Shown: positions 19,323 to 31,508, numbered from the stretch's first letter. The stretch is DNA of 64,000 bases from Microbacterium sp. zg-B96 (GCF_030246865.1 NZ_CP126738.1:806001-870000); one strand, 5' to 3'. Translations and numbers: made by a program. Notes: generated by a model not told the origin, from the sequence alone.

Positions 19323-21625
19323 CCGCTCCATGTTACCGGGCCCGGCTGGGAGGTCCCGTGGCCGACGGTCAGCGCGGCATCCAGGAGCGCGGCGGCCCGG
19401 GCGTCGAAGGAATCCCGCGCGCGGATCCCGTCGGATATCTCCCGAAGCCGCTCGTCCGCGGGGAAGAGCGAGTCGAGGTCGCCGCGGAGGATCTCGATGA
19501 GCTCATCGGTGTCGCGGTAGGTCACCACCGCGCCCGAGAACTCCTCCTCGATCCCCGCCACATGATCGCTGATCACTCGTCCCCCCGCGGCGACAACGTC
19601 GTATGGCCTGTTCGAGATGAACCCCGCGGCTTGCATCGCCGGCCAGTGGTCGTTGAGGACGACACGCGCCGTTTCGTAGCGCGCGGGAAGCAGGGCGTTG
19701 TCGATGGCGGTGTCGGCGATCGCCGATGCGGGGATGAAGCCGCGCCAGTCGGGACCGTAGACGTGCACCGGGATACCTGCACGGATCGGGCCCACCACCG
19801 AGGGACGTGCGATTCCACGGGCGGTCCCCACGAACACGATGTCGTCAGTGCGGGCCAGCCCGTGCGGACGGAACCGTTCGGCGTCGGTGCACTGGAGCAG
19901 GGGGTCGACCGGCATGCGCCATCGGGCGCTCGCCTGCGACGCCCACGAGCGCGACGCCGCGAAGACGTGATCGAAGCGGGTGATCTCCTCCGCGGTGATC
20001 TCGTCGGGGTGGCTGATGATCCACAGCAAGGAGATGCCGTGCACGGAGGGGAGGATGCGATGCGGGCCGCGCAGGACCAGGGTGACGTCGTCGAGGTAGG
20101 TCGACCGCCGGTGGCGCGCTTCGAAGGCGTCGATGACGACCTCTTGCCCCAGCCGCCGCAACGCGTCCGCCACACCTCTGGCGAAGTGCGTGTCGCCCCA
20201 GGCTTCGCCGCGCGGGCCGGCGGGTGCTGCGGTGCGAATCGCCCACCGCAAGCGCGGCACCGTCCGCCCGTCAGGGCGGCGGGCGGGCGCACGGGGGACA
20301 GTGACGAGGGAGTTGCCGCCGGCCGCCATGGCGAACCCCGCGCGGGCGAGCGCTTCGGCGACGCCGTCCTCCTGCCCCGCGGGTGACTCCGAAGACACAG
20401 GCGGGCCATCGGTGCTGTCGGGGACGGGGGTGTGCGCGGCGGCTGTCACACCGGTGAGCACTCCCGTGGGGACGCCTGCCGCGCGAGCGTGTGACGCCAC
20501 CGCGGCCATGACGCCGTCGGGACGGGTGAGCGAACGCAACGCGTTTTCGACGACGCGCGCCGGACCGGCACCGGTGTCGCCCAACGGGGCGCGGAGGGGG
20601 ATGAGGCCACTGTCGTCCGCTGCCCTGATCGCGTCTTCGCGGGGGTGCGCAGCGAAGAGCCGGACGTAGCCGCCGTCGTGGCGGACGGTGCCGAGCCCGA
20701 CGACGGTCCCGTCGGAATTGAGCCACAACGGCGCGACGACTGCGGTCGCACCGTGTCGCAGGAGTGAGAGGAGTCCGGCCGCGCTCATCTGGACGCCGGG
20801 GGCGCGCCACGCGACCACGCGGATCCGATCGGGCAGGGCGGCCGCCAAGCGACGGAGGGCGTCGTGCAACGGGGACGGCGCGGACAGGGAGACCTCCGAG
20901 TTCGGGGCCCACAACGTCATCAGCGCGGTCTGGAGGCGGATGCCGGCGGATTCGGCGGTGACGGCCACCCGAACCTGCGCCACCCGCGGTGCGACCGCGG
21001 CAATGGCGGCGATGGCGAGGTCGTAGTCGACGTCGCTGTCATCGACGACGGCCAGCAGTGCCTCGTGGGTCGCCTCGCTCTCAGAGACGGTGCCACCGAT
21101 GGTGGTGTCCGCCGGCGCGACCGCAGACAAGGAGATGGCGCGCATGTGGTCCCACGCCACCTCGGCGGTCGACCCGCCGTGGCCCAGGCGGATCGTGGCC
21201 CCCTGTTCACGTCGGCGCCAGAGATAGCCGAGGATGCCCGCGGGGTCGTCCTGGGCGTCGGGATTCTCGGCCAGCCGCGCGCGGGCATCCCAGTTGGGGC
21301 TGACATCGATTCTCGTCTTGTCGGCGACGAGGTACGCGTAAAGCGCCGGCACGCGCTCGGAATCCGGGAGTTGGCGACTTGCGGTCGCCTCGCAGAAGAG
21401 GGGATTGAGCACGAGCCCCTGTCGGAAACCGCCGCGGACATAGCGGCGCACGGCGGCCGCGGCAGAGGTCGGCCGGCCCAGCTGCGCCGTCACGAGTTCG
21501 ACGTCGACGATGTCGGCCCGCCGGATCACCCGCGCCCACCACAGTCGGTCAGCGACGGCAAGCACGTTTCCCAACAGCGGGATGCGCCGGGCCCCGCGCC
21601 AGAGTGTGCGCAGATGGCCGATCAC
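19319..21625 (-). CDS. Large glycosyltransferase with CgeB-like C-terminal domain
   Basis: A 768-residue predicted cytoplasmic glycosyltransferase. Residues about 400-768 resemble the CgeB/Glyco_trans_1_2 type: FDHVFAASRSWA near 540, DDIVFVGTARGIARPSVV near 590, VHVYGPDWRGFIP near 620, and ISNRPYDVVAAGGRVISDHV near 670. The N-terminal 400 residues are not assigned; a central part has alternating strand and helix character reminiscent of a degenerate GT2 fold. The GTG start at 21625 is chosen because TATACT lies 7 nt upstream; a GTG at 21631 is 2 codons longer. It heads the operon with the flippase and polyprenol-phosphate mannose synthase genes. Confidence 0.75.
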   Translation of the reverse strand: MIGHLRTLWRGARRIPLLGNVLAVADRLWWARVIRRADIVDVELVTAQLGRPTSAAAAVRRYVRGGFRQGLVLNPLFCEATASRQLPDSERVPALYAYLVADKTRIDVSPNWDARARLAENPDAQDDPAGILGYLWRRREQGATIRLGHGGSTAEVAWDHMRAISLSAVAPADTTIGGTVSESEATHEALLAVVDDSDVDYDLAIAAIAAVAPRVAQVRVAVTAESAGIRLQTALMTLWAPNSEVSLSAPSPLHDALRRLAAALPDRIRVVAWRAPGVQMSAAGLLSLLRHGATAVVAPLWLNSDGTVVGLGTVRHDGGYVRLFAAHPREDAIRAADDSGLIPLRAPLGDTGAGPARVVENALRSLTRPDGVMAAVASHARAAGVPTGVLTGVTAAAHTPVPDSTDGPPVSSESPAGQEDGVAEALARAGFAMAAGGNSLVTVPRAPARRPDGRTVPRLRWAIRTAAPAGPRGEAWGDTHFARGVADALRRLGQEVVIDAFEARHRRSTYLDDVTLVLRGPHRILPSVHGISLLWIISHPDEITAEEITRFDHVFAASRSWASQASARWRMPVDPLLQCTDAERFRPHGLARTDDIVFVGTARGIARPSVVGPIRAGIPVHVYGPDWRGFIPASAIADTAIDNALLPARYETARVVLNDHWPAMQAAGFISNRPYDVVAAGGRVISDHVAGIEEEFSGAVVTYRDTDELIEILRGDLDSLFPADERLREISDGIRARDSFDARAAALLDAALTVGHGTSQPGPVTWSG

Positions 21626-21632
21626 TTGCACG

Positions 21633-21638
21633 AGTATA
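21633..21638 (-). promoter_or_regulatory. Strong -10 box for leaderless 19319-21625 operon
   Basis: TATACT on the minus strand is followed by a 7-nt spacer and GTG at 21625. On the opposite strand the divergent GT2 gene uses a leader and a strong Shine-Dalgarno. Confidence 0.5.
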
Positions 21639-21673
21639 GACAGATGCGGATGGTATCGTCGTCCGTTGATCTC

Positions 21674-21679
21674 AGGAGG
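21674..21679 (+). promoter_or_regulatory. Strong Shine-Dalgarno deciding the GTG start at 21687
   Basis: AGGAGG with 7 nt to the GTG. A TATCGT hexamer at 21653-21658 could be the matching -10, giving a leader of about 20 nt. Confidence 0.7.
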
Positions 21680-21686
21680 CCGAGCG

Positions 21687-22588
21687 GTGACCGAGCCCAG
21701 CACGCGACCGCGCGTGGGAGTAGTTCTCAGAACCAAGAATCGGCCGTATTTCCTGCGTCGGGCGATCCGGGACATCCTCGCGCAGGAATACGACGATTGG
21801 CAGACGGTCATCGTCAACGACGGGGGCGACGAGCGCGACGTGCAGGCAGCGTTGGCGACGGTGGCGGATACGCATCGGCACCGATTCACCGTGCTCGATG
21901 CCCGCCCGGCGCTCGGCCGATCGGGAGCCGCCAACGCGGGGATCCGGGCGGTGGATTGCGAGTATGTCGTCCTGCACGACGACGACGATCTCTGGGACCC
22001 GCGATTCCTTCGCAGCACTGTCGAGTGGTTGGAGCAGCATCCGGAGGATGCCGGCGTCATGGTGCGCACGGAGATCATCTACGAGCGAGCGGAGGGGGAC
22101 GGGTTCGTCGAGAGCGGGCGGGCGCCCTACTGGCCCGGGATGACGGACATCTCCTATTCGGATCTGCTTCAGGTCAACCGTGCTGTGCCGATCTCCTTCC
22201 TCTACCGCGCCGCCCTTCATTCCGCCGTCGGGCCGTACCGTGAAGACCTCCACGCCGTCGAGGACTGGGAGTTCTACCTGCGGGTGACGCTCGGGGCTCA
22301 CGTCGCCTTCCTCGACGGCCCGCCGCTCGCGTTCTGGATGCAGCGAGTGGGAGTGGGAGGCGATCTCGGGAACAGCATGTTCGCGCTCGCGACGGAGCAC
22401 GACCGCTACGACCGCCTCGTCCGTGATGAAGCGCTTCGGTCGTTCGTGCGTGAGTGGGGCCCCGGGTTGCCGCTCTACCTCGCCCGCTACATCCAGGACG
22501 AGGTGGGCCGTCAACTCGATGAGCGAGCGGGGCTGGGCGTCCGACTCTGGCGTCGCGCTCGTGCCCTCCGTCATCGCGGGCGGACCCG

Positions 22589-22592
<4 letters not shown>
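21687..22592 (+). CDS. GT2 family glycosyltransferase
   Basis: A 301-residue GT-A enzyme with VGVVLRTKNRPYFLRRAIRDIL at the N-terminus, VIVNDGGDERDV near 37, GRSGAANAGIRA near 76, the metal-binding LHDDDDLWDP near 94, and a late EDWEFYLRVTL near 191 where ED is the usual catalytic acid pair of inverting GT2 enzymes. Donor and acceptor are unknown. Its stop overlaps the glfT2-like start by 4 nt (ATGA), so it is probably part of the galactofuran module, perhaps acting on the linker or a side branch. Confidence 0.85.
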
Positions 22593-25650
<3,058 letters not shown>

Positions 25651-25651
25651 C

Positions 25652-27685
25652 GTGACGGACCTCGGATGGCTCGCCGCCGGCGTACCCCTGCTGGCGGCGG
25701 TCGCGGTACTGCTCGTGCCGGGCCTGGTCACGCTCGCGCCGCTGCGCATGGGACCGATGGCCCGCGGGGCACTGGCCGGTCCGCTGTCGCTCGTCTCGAT
25801 CGGCATCGCCGGCATCGTCTGCGGCGCCGCTGACCTGGCGTTCGCGCCTTGGCAGCCGCTGCTGGTGGCCGCTCTCGGGTGTCTCGTCGCGTGGGGGGCC
25901 CGCCGAAGCGGCATCCGCCTGCCGCTTCGGCCGGGCAAGGCATGGCCCCTCGTGGTGACGTGGCTGCTGTCGGCTGGGGTCATCGCTGCCGTCGCCTTCG
26001 CAGCTGTGCCCCGACCCGACGCGGTGAGCCAGACCTACGACAACGTCTTCCACCTGTCGGCGATCGCGTCGATCCTCGAAACCGGGGACGCGTCTTCGCT
26101 GTCTCTGCGGACGATGATCGAGACGGATCGAACCTGGTCCTTCTACCCTGCAGGCTGGCATTCGCTCGTCGTCCTGGTCGTGCAACTCAGCGGCGCTGCC
26201 GTACCGGTCGCGGTCAACGCGGCGTGGATCGCCGCGGCCGCAGTGCTGTGGCTGCCGGGCGTTGCCTGGCTGTCGCAGGTGGTGCTGCCCCGGTACGCCG
26301 CTTCGACGGTGGGGCTGGTTGCGCTTCCCCTGGGGGCGGCGTTCGGTGCGATGCCCTACGCCCTGCTGACCTGGGGCACCCTGTACCCGACGTTCCTGGC
26401 CACGGCTGTGCTGCCCGCGGCCGTCGCCGTGCCGGTTCTCGCCTGGCGGGCATGGCACGGATGCCGCCCCGCCCTGCGCCCGCGCATCCTCGCCTGGGGG
26501 ACCGCCGCCACGGCACTGACGGTTGCCGCCGTTGCCTTCGCGCAACCTCGTGTGCTCGCCACCTGGGCGCTGCTGCTTGCGGTTCCCGTCGTGGGCGTCG
26601 TGGGCGCGTGGTTCGTGCGCGGCTGGCGGACCGGGGGCGTCGCTCGCAGCCGCGTGCTGTGGGTGGGGGTGTCAGGCGCGCTGGCGGTCGTCGCCGCGGC
26701 AGCGGTGGGCTTGTGGTACCTGGTGACCAGGCTCGAGCTGTTCGAGCGCCCCCTCGACGACCGGCTGGGCGGGCCGCAGGCGCAGGCCGTGCAGTCCGTC
26801 GGTGACGGCATCTGGCAGGTTCTCGCGCAGGCGTGGTTGACCGGGGTGGGAACGATTCCCACGCTGCCCGCCCTGCTGCTGGCGGCATCCGTCCTGGTCG
26901 GCGCCGTCGTCGCCTGGCGTCACCGCCGCCTCCGCTGGCTCGTTCTGGCCTATCTGCTGGTGGCTGCGCTGTTCATCCTCGCGGCCGGATCCGACGACGT
27001 GGTCACCAAGCTCGCGACGGCACTGTGGTACAAGGACAAGTACCGTCTCAGTTCCGCCCTGCCCGTGATCGGCGTGGTGCTGGCCTCGCTCGGCGTGATC
27101 GCGACGTCACGGTGGATCGCCCGGCGACGCGCCCGGGTGGCTCGGCCTGTGCCGGTCGCGCTCACCTGGCTGGTCGCCGCGTCGTCCGCGCTCGCGATCG
27201 GCTGTAGCGGAGTGACCGCGTCGGTGGCACATGTCTTCCGCATGCCTGACGCCGCGACGTCCGGCGAGGTCGTCTCGCGCGATCAGATCGCGTTCTTCGC
27301 CGGCCTGAGCGACACCGTGCCCGCGGGCCAGCGCACGCTGGGCGACCCCTGGGACGGTTCTGCCTGGACACAGGTGTTCGGGGGGCCGGAACCGGTGTTC
27401 CCGCATGTCAACGGCCAGTGGGATGCCGACCGGCAGGCGCTGGCGTGGCGGTTGACCGACATCGAAACCGATCCCGAGGTGTGTGCCGCGCTCGACCGGC
27501 TCGGCGTCCGGTACGTCACGTATGCGCCGCGGGCTTTCGGCGGCGGCGACCCGGCAGGCAACCACTTCCCGGGCCCGCACGCGGCCGTCGAGGCGGGGTT
27601 GTTCACGCTCGTGGACACCGACGGCGAGACGAGCCTGTACCGGATCGACCAGTGCGGCCCGCTCGCTGCGGCCCCGACAACCTAG
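25652..27685 (+). CDS. DUF6541-like large membrane protein, possible GT-C enzyme
   Basis: A 677-residue protein with roughly 12-14 membrane helices and a C-terminal extracellular domain of about 140 residues. After the third helix it has the outer-loop motif QTYDNVFHLSAIASIL; together with FYPAGWHSLV this recalls actinobacterial DUF6541 proteins, which are GT-C-like. WYKDKYRLSSALPVIGV near 455 is another conserved-looking segment. The GTG start is 1 nt after the glf stop, so it is co-transcribed with glf. A role in decorating the galactan, for example with a sugar from a polyprenyl-phosphate donor, is plausible but unproven. Confidence 0.65.
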   Translation: MTDLGWLAAGVPLLAAVAVLLVPGLVTLAPLRMGPMARGALAGPLSLVSIGIAGIVCGAADLAFAPWQPLLVAALGCLVAWGARRSGIRLPLRPGKAWPLVVTWLLSAGVIAAVAFAAVPRPDAVSQTYDNVFHLSAIASILETGDASSLSLRTMIETDRTWSFYPAGWHSLVVLVVQLSGAAVPVAVNAAWIAAAAVLWLPGVAWLSQVVLPRYAASTVGLVALPLGAAFGAMPYALLTWGTLYPTFLATAVLPAAVAVPVLAWRAWHGCRPALRPRILAWGTAATALTVAAVAFAQPRVLATWALLLAVPVVGVVGAWFVRGWRTGGVARSRVLWVGVSGALAVVAAAAVGLWYLVTRLELFERPLDDRLGGPQAQAVQSVGDGIWQVLAQAWLTGVGTIPTLPALLLAASVLVGAVVAWRHRRLRWLVLAYLLVAALFILAAGSDDVVTKLATALWYKDKYRLSSALPVIGVVLASLGVIATSRWIARRRARVARPVPVALTWLVAASSALAIGCSGVTASVAHVFRMPDAATSGEVVSRDQIAFFAGLSDTVPAGQRTLGDPWDGSAWTQVFGGPEPVFPHVNGQWDADRQALAWRLTDIETDPEVCAALDRLGVRYVTYAPRAFGGGDPAGNHFPGPHAAVEAGLFTLVDTDGETSLYRIDQCGPLAAAPTT

Positions 27686-27688
27686 GAT
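27683..27688 (+). promoter_or_regulatory. Probable -10 box for leaderless second exporter operon
   Basis: TAGGAT, sharing its first three bases with the TAG stop of the upstream gene, stands 7 nt before the GTG at 27696. Confidence 0.45.
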
Positions 27689-27695
27689 CGACATT

Positions 27696-28487
27696 GTGAC
27701 ATCTGCCACAGTGGGCGCGCCCGGGTCCCCACGGCGCTACGTGCATTCGCTCTGGCTGCTGTCGGCGCGGGACCTGAAGGTGCGCTACGCGACCAGTGCG
27801 CTGGGGTACCTCTGGTCGGTGCTGGACCCGCTCGTGATGGCCGCGATCTACTGGTTCGTCTTCACTCAGGTGTTCGGGCGTGGCGTGGGTGCCGAACCCT
27901 ACATCGTCTTCCTCATCACCGCGCTGTTGCCCTGGGTGTGGTTCAACTCGGCGGTGTCGGATTTCACCCGCGCCTTCAACAAGGATGCGCGCCTCGTGCG
28001 GTCCACCGCCATCCCGCGCTCGATCTGGGTCAACCGGATCGTGCTGAGCAAGGGGGTCGAGTTCCTCTGCTCACTGCCCGTCCTGGCGGTGTTCGCGGTC
28101 TTCTCCGGAGCCCAGGTCGGCTGGGGGATCCTCTGGTTCCCGCTGGCTGTCCTGCTGCAGACGATGCTGCTGGTGGGCCTGGGCCTGCTGGTCGCGCCGC
28201 TGTGCGTGCTGTGGACGGACCTGGAGCGGACGACGCGGCTCATCCTGCGGGCGCTGTTCTACGCGTCACCGGTGATCTACGGAGTGGCGGATCTGCCCGG
28301 CGCGTTTCGCGAGCTCGCCGCTTTCAACCCGCTGGCTGGGATCTTCACCCTGTACCGCGTCGGATTCTTCCCCGATCAGTGGGACACGCTGTCGGTGGTG
28401 ATGGCGGCCGTGATGAGCGTGGTGTTCCTGCTTCTCGGGCTCGTGGTGTTCCGCCGGCTCGAGAACGCCGTGCTGAAGGAGTTGTGA
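27696..28487 (+). CDS. ABC-2 exporter permease, galactan type (RfbD-like)
   Basis: A 263-residue permease with six predicted membrane helices and the ABC-2 pattern LLSARDLKVRYATSALGYLWSVLDPLVMA near residue 20. PLCVLWTDLERTTRLILRALFYASPVIYG near 172 is also typical. It lies after glfT2 and glf and before a short ATPase and a glfT1-like gene. The same neighbours occur in M. tuberculosis (Rv3781, Rv3782 glfT1, Rv3783), where the pair is thought to export lipid-linked galactan. The start is chosen from the TAGGAT box 7 nt upstream. Confidence 0.9.
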   Translation: MTSATVGAPGSPRRYVHSLWLLSARDLKVRYATSALGYLWSVLDPLVMAAIYWFVFTQVFGRGVGAEPYIVFLITALLPWVWFNSAVSDFTRAFNKDARLVRSTAIPRSIWVNRIVLSKGVEFLCSLPVLAVFAVFSGAQVGWGILWFPLAVLLQTMLLVGLGLLVAPLCVLWTDLERTTRLILRALFYASPVIYGVADLPGAFRELAAFNPLAGIFTLYRVGFFPDQWDTLSVVMAAVMSVVFLLLGLVVFRRLENAVLKEL

Positions 28488-29230
28488 TGGCATCGGAGTT
28501 CGCGATCGAGGCGACCGACCTCGGCGTCCGATTCCGGCGGGGTCGCCGGGGCCGTCGCAGCATCAAGGACCTTTTCGGGGGAGCTGCCCGGCGCACGCGT
28601 CCCGATGAGTTCTGGGCGCTGCGCGCCGTGTCGTTCACGGTGCGCCCCGGCGAGGCGATCGGCGTGGTGGGGCGCAACGGTCAGGGAAAGTCCACGCTGC
28701 TCAAACTCGTCGCTGGCGTCCTGCTGCCCGATGAGGGCCAGGTGCGGGTGAACGGCGGCGTCGCCCCTCTCATCGAGATCACCGGCGGGTTCGTCGGCGA
28801 CCTCACGGTGCGGGAGAACGTCCGGCTCACGGCGGGGCTGCACGGGATGCCGCGGGCCGAGGTCGCCCGCCGGTTCGACAGCATCATCGACTTCGCCGAA
28901 CTACGAGACTCGATCGACACCCCCTACAAGCACCTGTCCAGCGGCATGAAGGTGCGTCTGGCCTTCGCGGTGGTCTCGCAACTGGAGGAACCCATCCTGC
29001 TGGTGGACGAGGTGCTCGCCGTCGGCGACAAGGCCTTCCGCGAGAAGTGTTACCGCCGCATCGACGAACTGCTCTCCGAGGGGCGCACGATGTTCTTCGT
29101 CAGCCACAACGAGCGGGACCTCCGCCGGTTCTGCACACGAGGGTTGTACCTCGACAAGGGGTCGCTCGTGCTGGACGCGCCCCTGGGTGAGGTCCTGGAC
29201 CGGTATAACGCGGACTACAACGCCGGCTGA
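28487..29230 (+). CDS. ABC exporter ATPase, galactan type (RfbE-like, no Wzt C-terminal domain)
   Basis: A 247-residue ATPase with Walker A GRNGQGKST at 62-70, signature HLSSGMKVRLAFAVV near 148, Walker B ILLVDEVLAVGDKAF near 168, and the switch His in FFVSHNERD near 205. It ends at DYNAG without the glycan-recognition domain of the other ATPase (14899), which suggests recognition of a different or uncapped lipid-linked chain. The ATG shares one base with the permease TGA, and AAGGAG lies 5 nt upstream. A degraded copy of its 3' end is found beyond the next gene (30471-30510). Confidence 0.92.
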   Translation: MASEFAIEATDLGVRFRRGRRGRRSIKDLFGGAARRTRPDEFWALRAVSFTVRPGEAIGVVGRNGQGKSTLLKLVAGVLLPDEGQVRVNGGVAPLIEITGGFVGDLTVRENVRLTAGLHGMPRAEVARRFDSIIDFAELRDSIDTPYKHLSSGMKVRLAFAVVSQLEEPILLVDEVLAVGDKAFREKCYRRIDELLSEGRTMFFVSHNERDLRRFCTRGLYLDKGSLVLDAPLGEVLDRYNADYNAG

Positions 29231-29246
29231 TCGCCGCCGGCTCGGA

Positions 29247-30383
29247 TTACCTCAGCAGCTTCCGCGTGACCATCTCATCAAGGGATTGCTGATAAGCCGC
29301 GCTCTCTACGGGTTCCCTCATCGCCCAGTCGGCAAACGCGCGCACGCCGTCGAGGAAGGGTACCGACGCGGCGAAGCCGAGGGTCTCGCGTAGGCGCCGG
29401 GTGTCGGCGACGTTGTGTCGGATGTCACCCAGCCGATAGCGGCCGGATATCCGCGTAGGGACTGTCGTCCCGTAGGCGGTGAAGAGGGCGTCGACGACTT
29501 CCAGCACGGTGGTGGCAGTCCCGGACCCGACGTTGAACACACCGCCCGCCGCCTCGGGACGCGTAGCCGCGAGGAACGTGGCTTCGACGACGTCGTCTAT
29601 ATACACGAAGTCGCGCGACTCGAGCCCATCCTCAAAGATGTTCACCTCCGTCCCCTGACGAATCAGGGTGGAGAAGATCGAGAGGATGCCGGTGTACGGG
29701 TTCCTCAGCGATTGTCCCGGCCCGTACACATTCTGATAGCGCAGCGACACCGGCTCGATCCCCACGGTGGGACACACGGTCATCACGAGGGATTCCTGCA
29801 TCTGCTTGGTGATGCCGTACACGCTGGACGGGTGGAGCTTGGCATCCTCATCCGTCGCGATCGTCTCGAGTGGACCCTCATCGGGCATCCGGACGTCGAA
29901 GTGGCCGGCCGCCAGATCCGCCTCGTTCCGGTGCGGTGGGTACACGACCCGACCGTCCTCGGTGCGGTACGCACCTTCGCCATAGATGGCGCGGGAAGAT
30001 GCGACGACAACCCGCCGCACGTCGTGTGTGCTGTTGGCCAGGAGATCCAGCAGCTTCGCCGTGCCGCCGATGTTGGTCTGCGTGTAGCGATCGATCTCGT
30101 ACATGGACTGACCGGTCCCGGTCTCGGCCGCGAGGTGCACGACGACCGACGCGCCCTCGAGCGCCCGGCGGAGGTCGTCGGTCGACGTCACGGTGCCTGG
30201 GATCACTTCGGCCACGCCGCCCAAAGCGCGCAGCAGCGGCGAGGTCGTGGCAGGATCATCGCCGTGCACCTGCGGGATCAGGGCATCCAGAACGGTGACC
30301 GTGTCGCCCCCCGCGCGGAATCGGCGGGCGAGATGCGAGCCGATGAAGCCCGCACCGCCTGTGATCAGAACGTGCTGGACCAT
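29247..30383 (-). CDS. NAD-dependent nucleotide-sugar epimerase, dTDP-L-rhamnose 4-epimerase-like
   Basis: A 378-residue extended SDR. It has [18 protein letters not shown] at the start, VVVHLAAETGTGQSMYEIDRYTQTN near 84, VVASSRAIYGEG near 125, the catalytic YGITK near 192, and RYQNVYGPGQSLRNPYTGIL near 216. AETGTGQSMYE reminds me of dTDP-L-rhamnose 4-epimerases, which make dTDP-6-deoxy-L-talose, a wall sugar reported in Microbacterium. That function is inference. The gene is transcribed against the exporter and sits between the ATPase gene and a decayed copy of that gene's 3' end, so it looks like an insertion. It ends in TAA, unlike most neighbours. Confidence 0.8.
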   Translation of the reverse strand: MVQHVLITGGAGFIGSHLARRFRAGGDTVTVLDALIPQVHGDDPATTSPLLRALGGVAEVIPGTVTSTDDLRRALEGASVVVHLAAETGTGQSMYEIDRYTQTNIGGTAKLLDLLANSTHDVRRVVVASSRAIYGEGAYRTEDGRVVYPPHRNEADLAAGHFDVRMPDEGPLETIATDEDAKLHPSSVYGITKQMQESLVMTVCPTVGIEPVSLRYQNVYGPGQSLRNPYTGILSIFSTLIRQGTEVNIFEDGLESRDFVYIDDVVEATFLAATRPEAAGGVFNVGSGTATTVLEVVDALFTAYGTTVPTRISGRYRLGDIRHNVADTRRLRETLGFAASVPFLDGVRAFADWAMREPVESAAYQQSLDEMVTRKLLR

Positions 30384-30470
30384 GCGCTCCTCTCGCACTC
30401 GCGAACACCTCGCTCGGGAGAGCCAGGTGTTCCGTCAGGCATCAGTGTGACGGGACGATCCTACGGGTGG

Positions 30471-30510
30471 CGGCGCCCCGCAGGGTCTGGACCACTACAA
30501 CGCGGGCTGA
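30471..30510 (+). pseudogene. Remnant of an ABC ATPase 3' end
   Basis: Read in frame on the plus strand, this stretch ends APQGLDHYNAG then TGA, matching the tail of the ATPase at 29230 (APLGEVLDRYNADYNAG) with two small deletions. At the DNA level ACTACAACGC-GGCTGATC is shared with one mismatch. The last 16 bases overlap the C-terminal codons of the convergent glfT1-like gene. The remnant marks where an older ATPase gene probably ended before the epimerase segment came in. Confidence 0.5.
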
Positions 30511-31493
30511 TCCGCGGTGGCCACCAGCGGCGGCATCGGCTTCCACGACGCGTCCCGGGCGATCTTGTGCCCATCGCGGATGCCGCGGAACAGGTGGGAG
30601 GTGCCGCGGACGGTGCGCTCCACGAGCAGCAGCCGGATGACCTCCTTGACGAAGGTGAGCGCCGTGCCGGCACCGAACAGCACCGGTTTGTACACCCCGA
30701 GCGCGCGGTAATACCGCTTGATGTACCCGCGGTTGCGCATGATGTAGTACCGGTAGGCGTTGCTGGAAGCGTTCATGTGGCGAATGCCCATGTCCCACTG
30801 CTTGATCTCGCGGGTGCGGCGGAGCACGAACTCGTCGACGATGACCGAGGTGGTGTGACGCGAGGCGAGCCAGCCGTACATCTGGTCGTCCCAGTAGATG
30901 AAGAACCGGGGGTCGGGCAGTCCGATCTGCGCGACGATGTCGCGGTGGATGAACATCCCCTCGAAGCAGCCGGAGTTCATCTCCTTGTAACCGGATTCGT
31001 CGAAGCCGGCGGGCGCGAACGGGATCGGGATCGCGAGCGGCTCGGCGATGCGGTACTGCCAGTAGAACTCGCTGCCGTCGTAGTCGTAGCGGCGGCCCTG
31101 GATCGACTTGAAGCGCGGTGCCCACGCACCCATCCGGGCAAGGCCGTCCGGGAGGACCTCGACATCGTCGTCCATGAGCCAGATCCAGGCGGACCCGAGC
31201 TCGTAGGCGATGCGCATGCCCTCGCTGAAGCCGCCGGAGCCTCCGGTGTTGGTCTCCAGGCGGCGGTAGACGATCTCGGTGCCGATGCGGTCGCGGAAGG
31301 ACTCCACGACCTCGGTGGTGTCGTCGGTCGACGCGTTGTCGACGATCACGACATGCCCTGGTTTGGGGTCCATCGCCACAATGCTCTCCAGCAGCCGGGT
31401 CAGCAGCGCGGAGCGGTTGAAGGTGACCACGGCGATCGTCGCCGATGCGGGGTTGAAGGGCGCGGTGGCGGGGGAGTCAGCGGGAAGCGGCAT
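30495..31493 (-). CDS. glfT1: GlfT1-like galactofuranosyltransferase (GT2)
   Basis: A 332-residue GT2 protein. Family marks are IAVVTFNRSALLTRLLESI near 20, VVIVDNASTDDT near 47, ETNTGGSGGFSEGMRIAYE near 80, the metal site WLMDDDVEVLPDG near 108, and RFFIYWDDQMYGWLAS near 197 with the catalytic Asp pair. In mycobacteria GlfT1 adds the first galactofuranose residues to the rhamnosyl linker. The order glf, exporter, glfT1 supports this, though a rhamnosyltransferase role is not excluded. TAAGAT lies 9 nt before the ATG and overlaps the stop codon of the upstream ligase-like gene. Confidence 0.83.
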   Translation of the reverse strand: MPLPADSPATAPFNPASATIAVVTFNRSALLTRLLESIVAMDPKPGHVVIVDNASTDDTTEVVESFRDRIGTEIVYRRLETNTGGSGGFSEGMRIAYELGSAWIWLMDDDVEVLPDGLARMGAWAPRFKSIQGRRYDYDGSEFYWQYRIAEPLAIPIPFAPAGFDESGYKEMNSGCFEGMFIHRDIVAQIGLPDPRFFIYWDDQMYGWLASRHTTSVIVDEFVLRRTREIKQWDMGIRHMNASSNAYRYYIMRNRGYIKRYYRALGVYKPVLFGAGTALTFVKEVIRLLLVERTVRGTSHLFRGIRDGHKIARDASWKPMPPLVATADQPAL

Positions 31494-31502
31494 AGCCCGT
31501 CG

Positions 31503-31508
31503 ATCTTA
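31503..31508 (-). promoter_or_regulatory. Possible -10 box for glfT1-like gene
   Basis: TAAGAT on the minus strand, 9 nt before the ATG, overlapping the TAA stop of the upstream gene. No Shine-Dalgarno is seen in the spacer. Confidence 0.3.
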
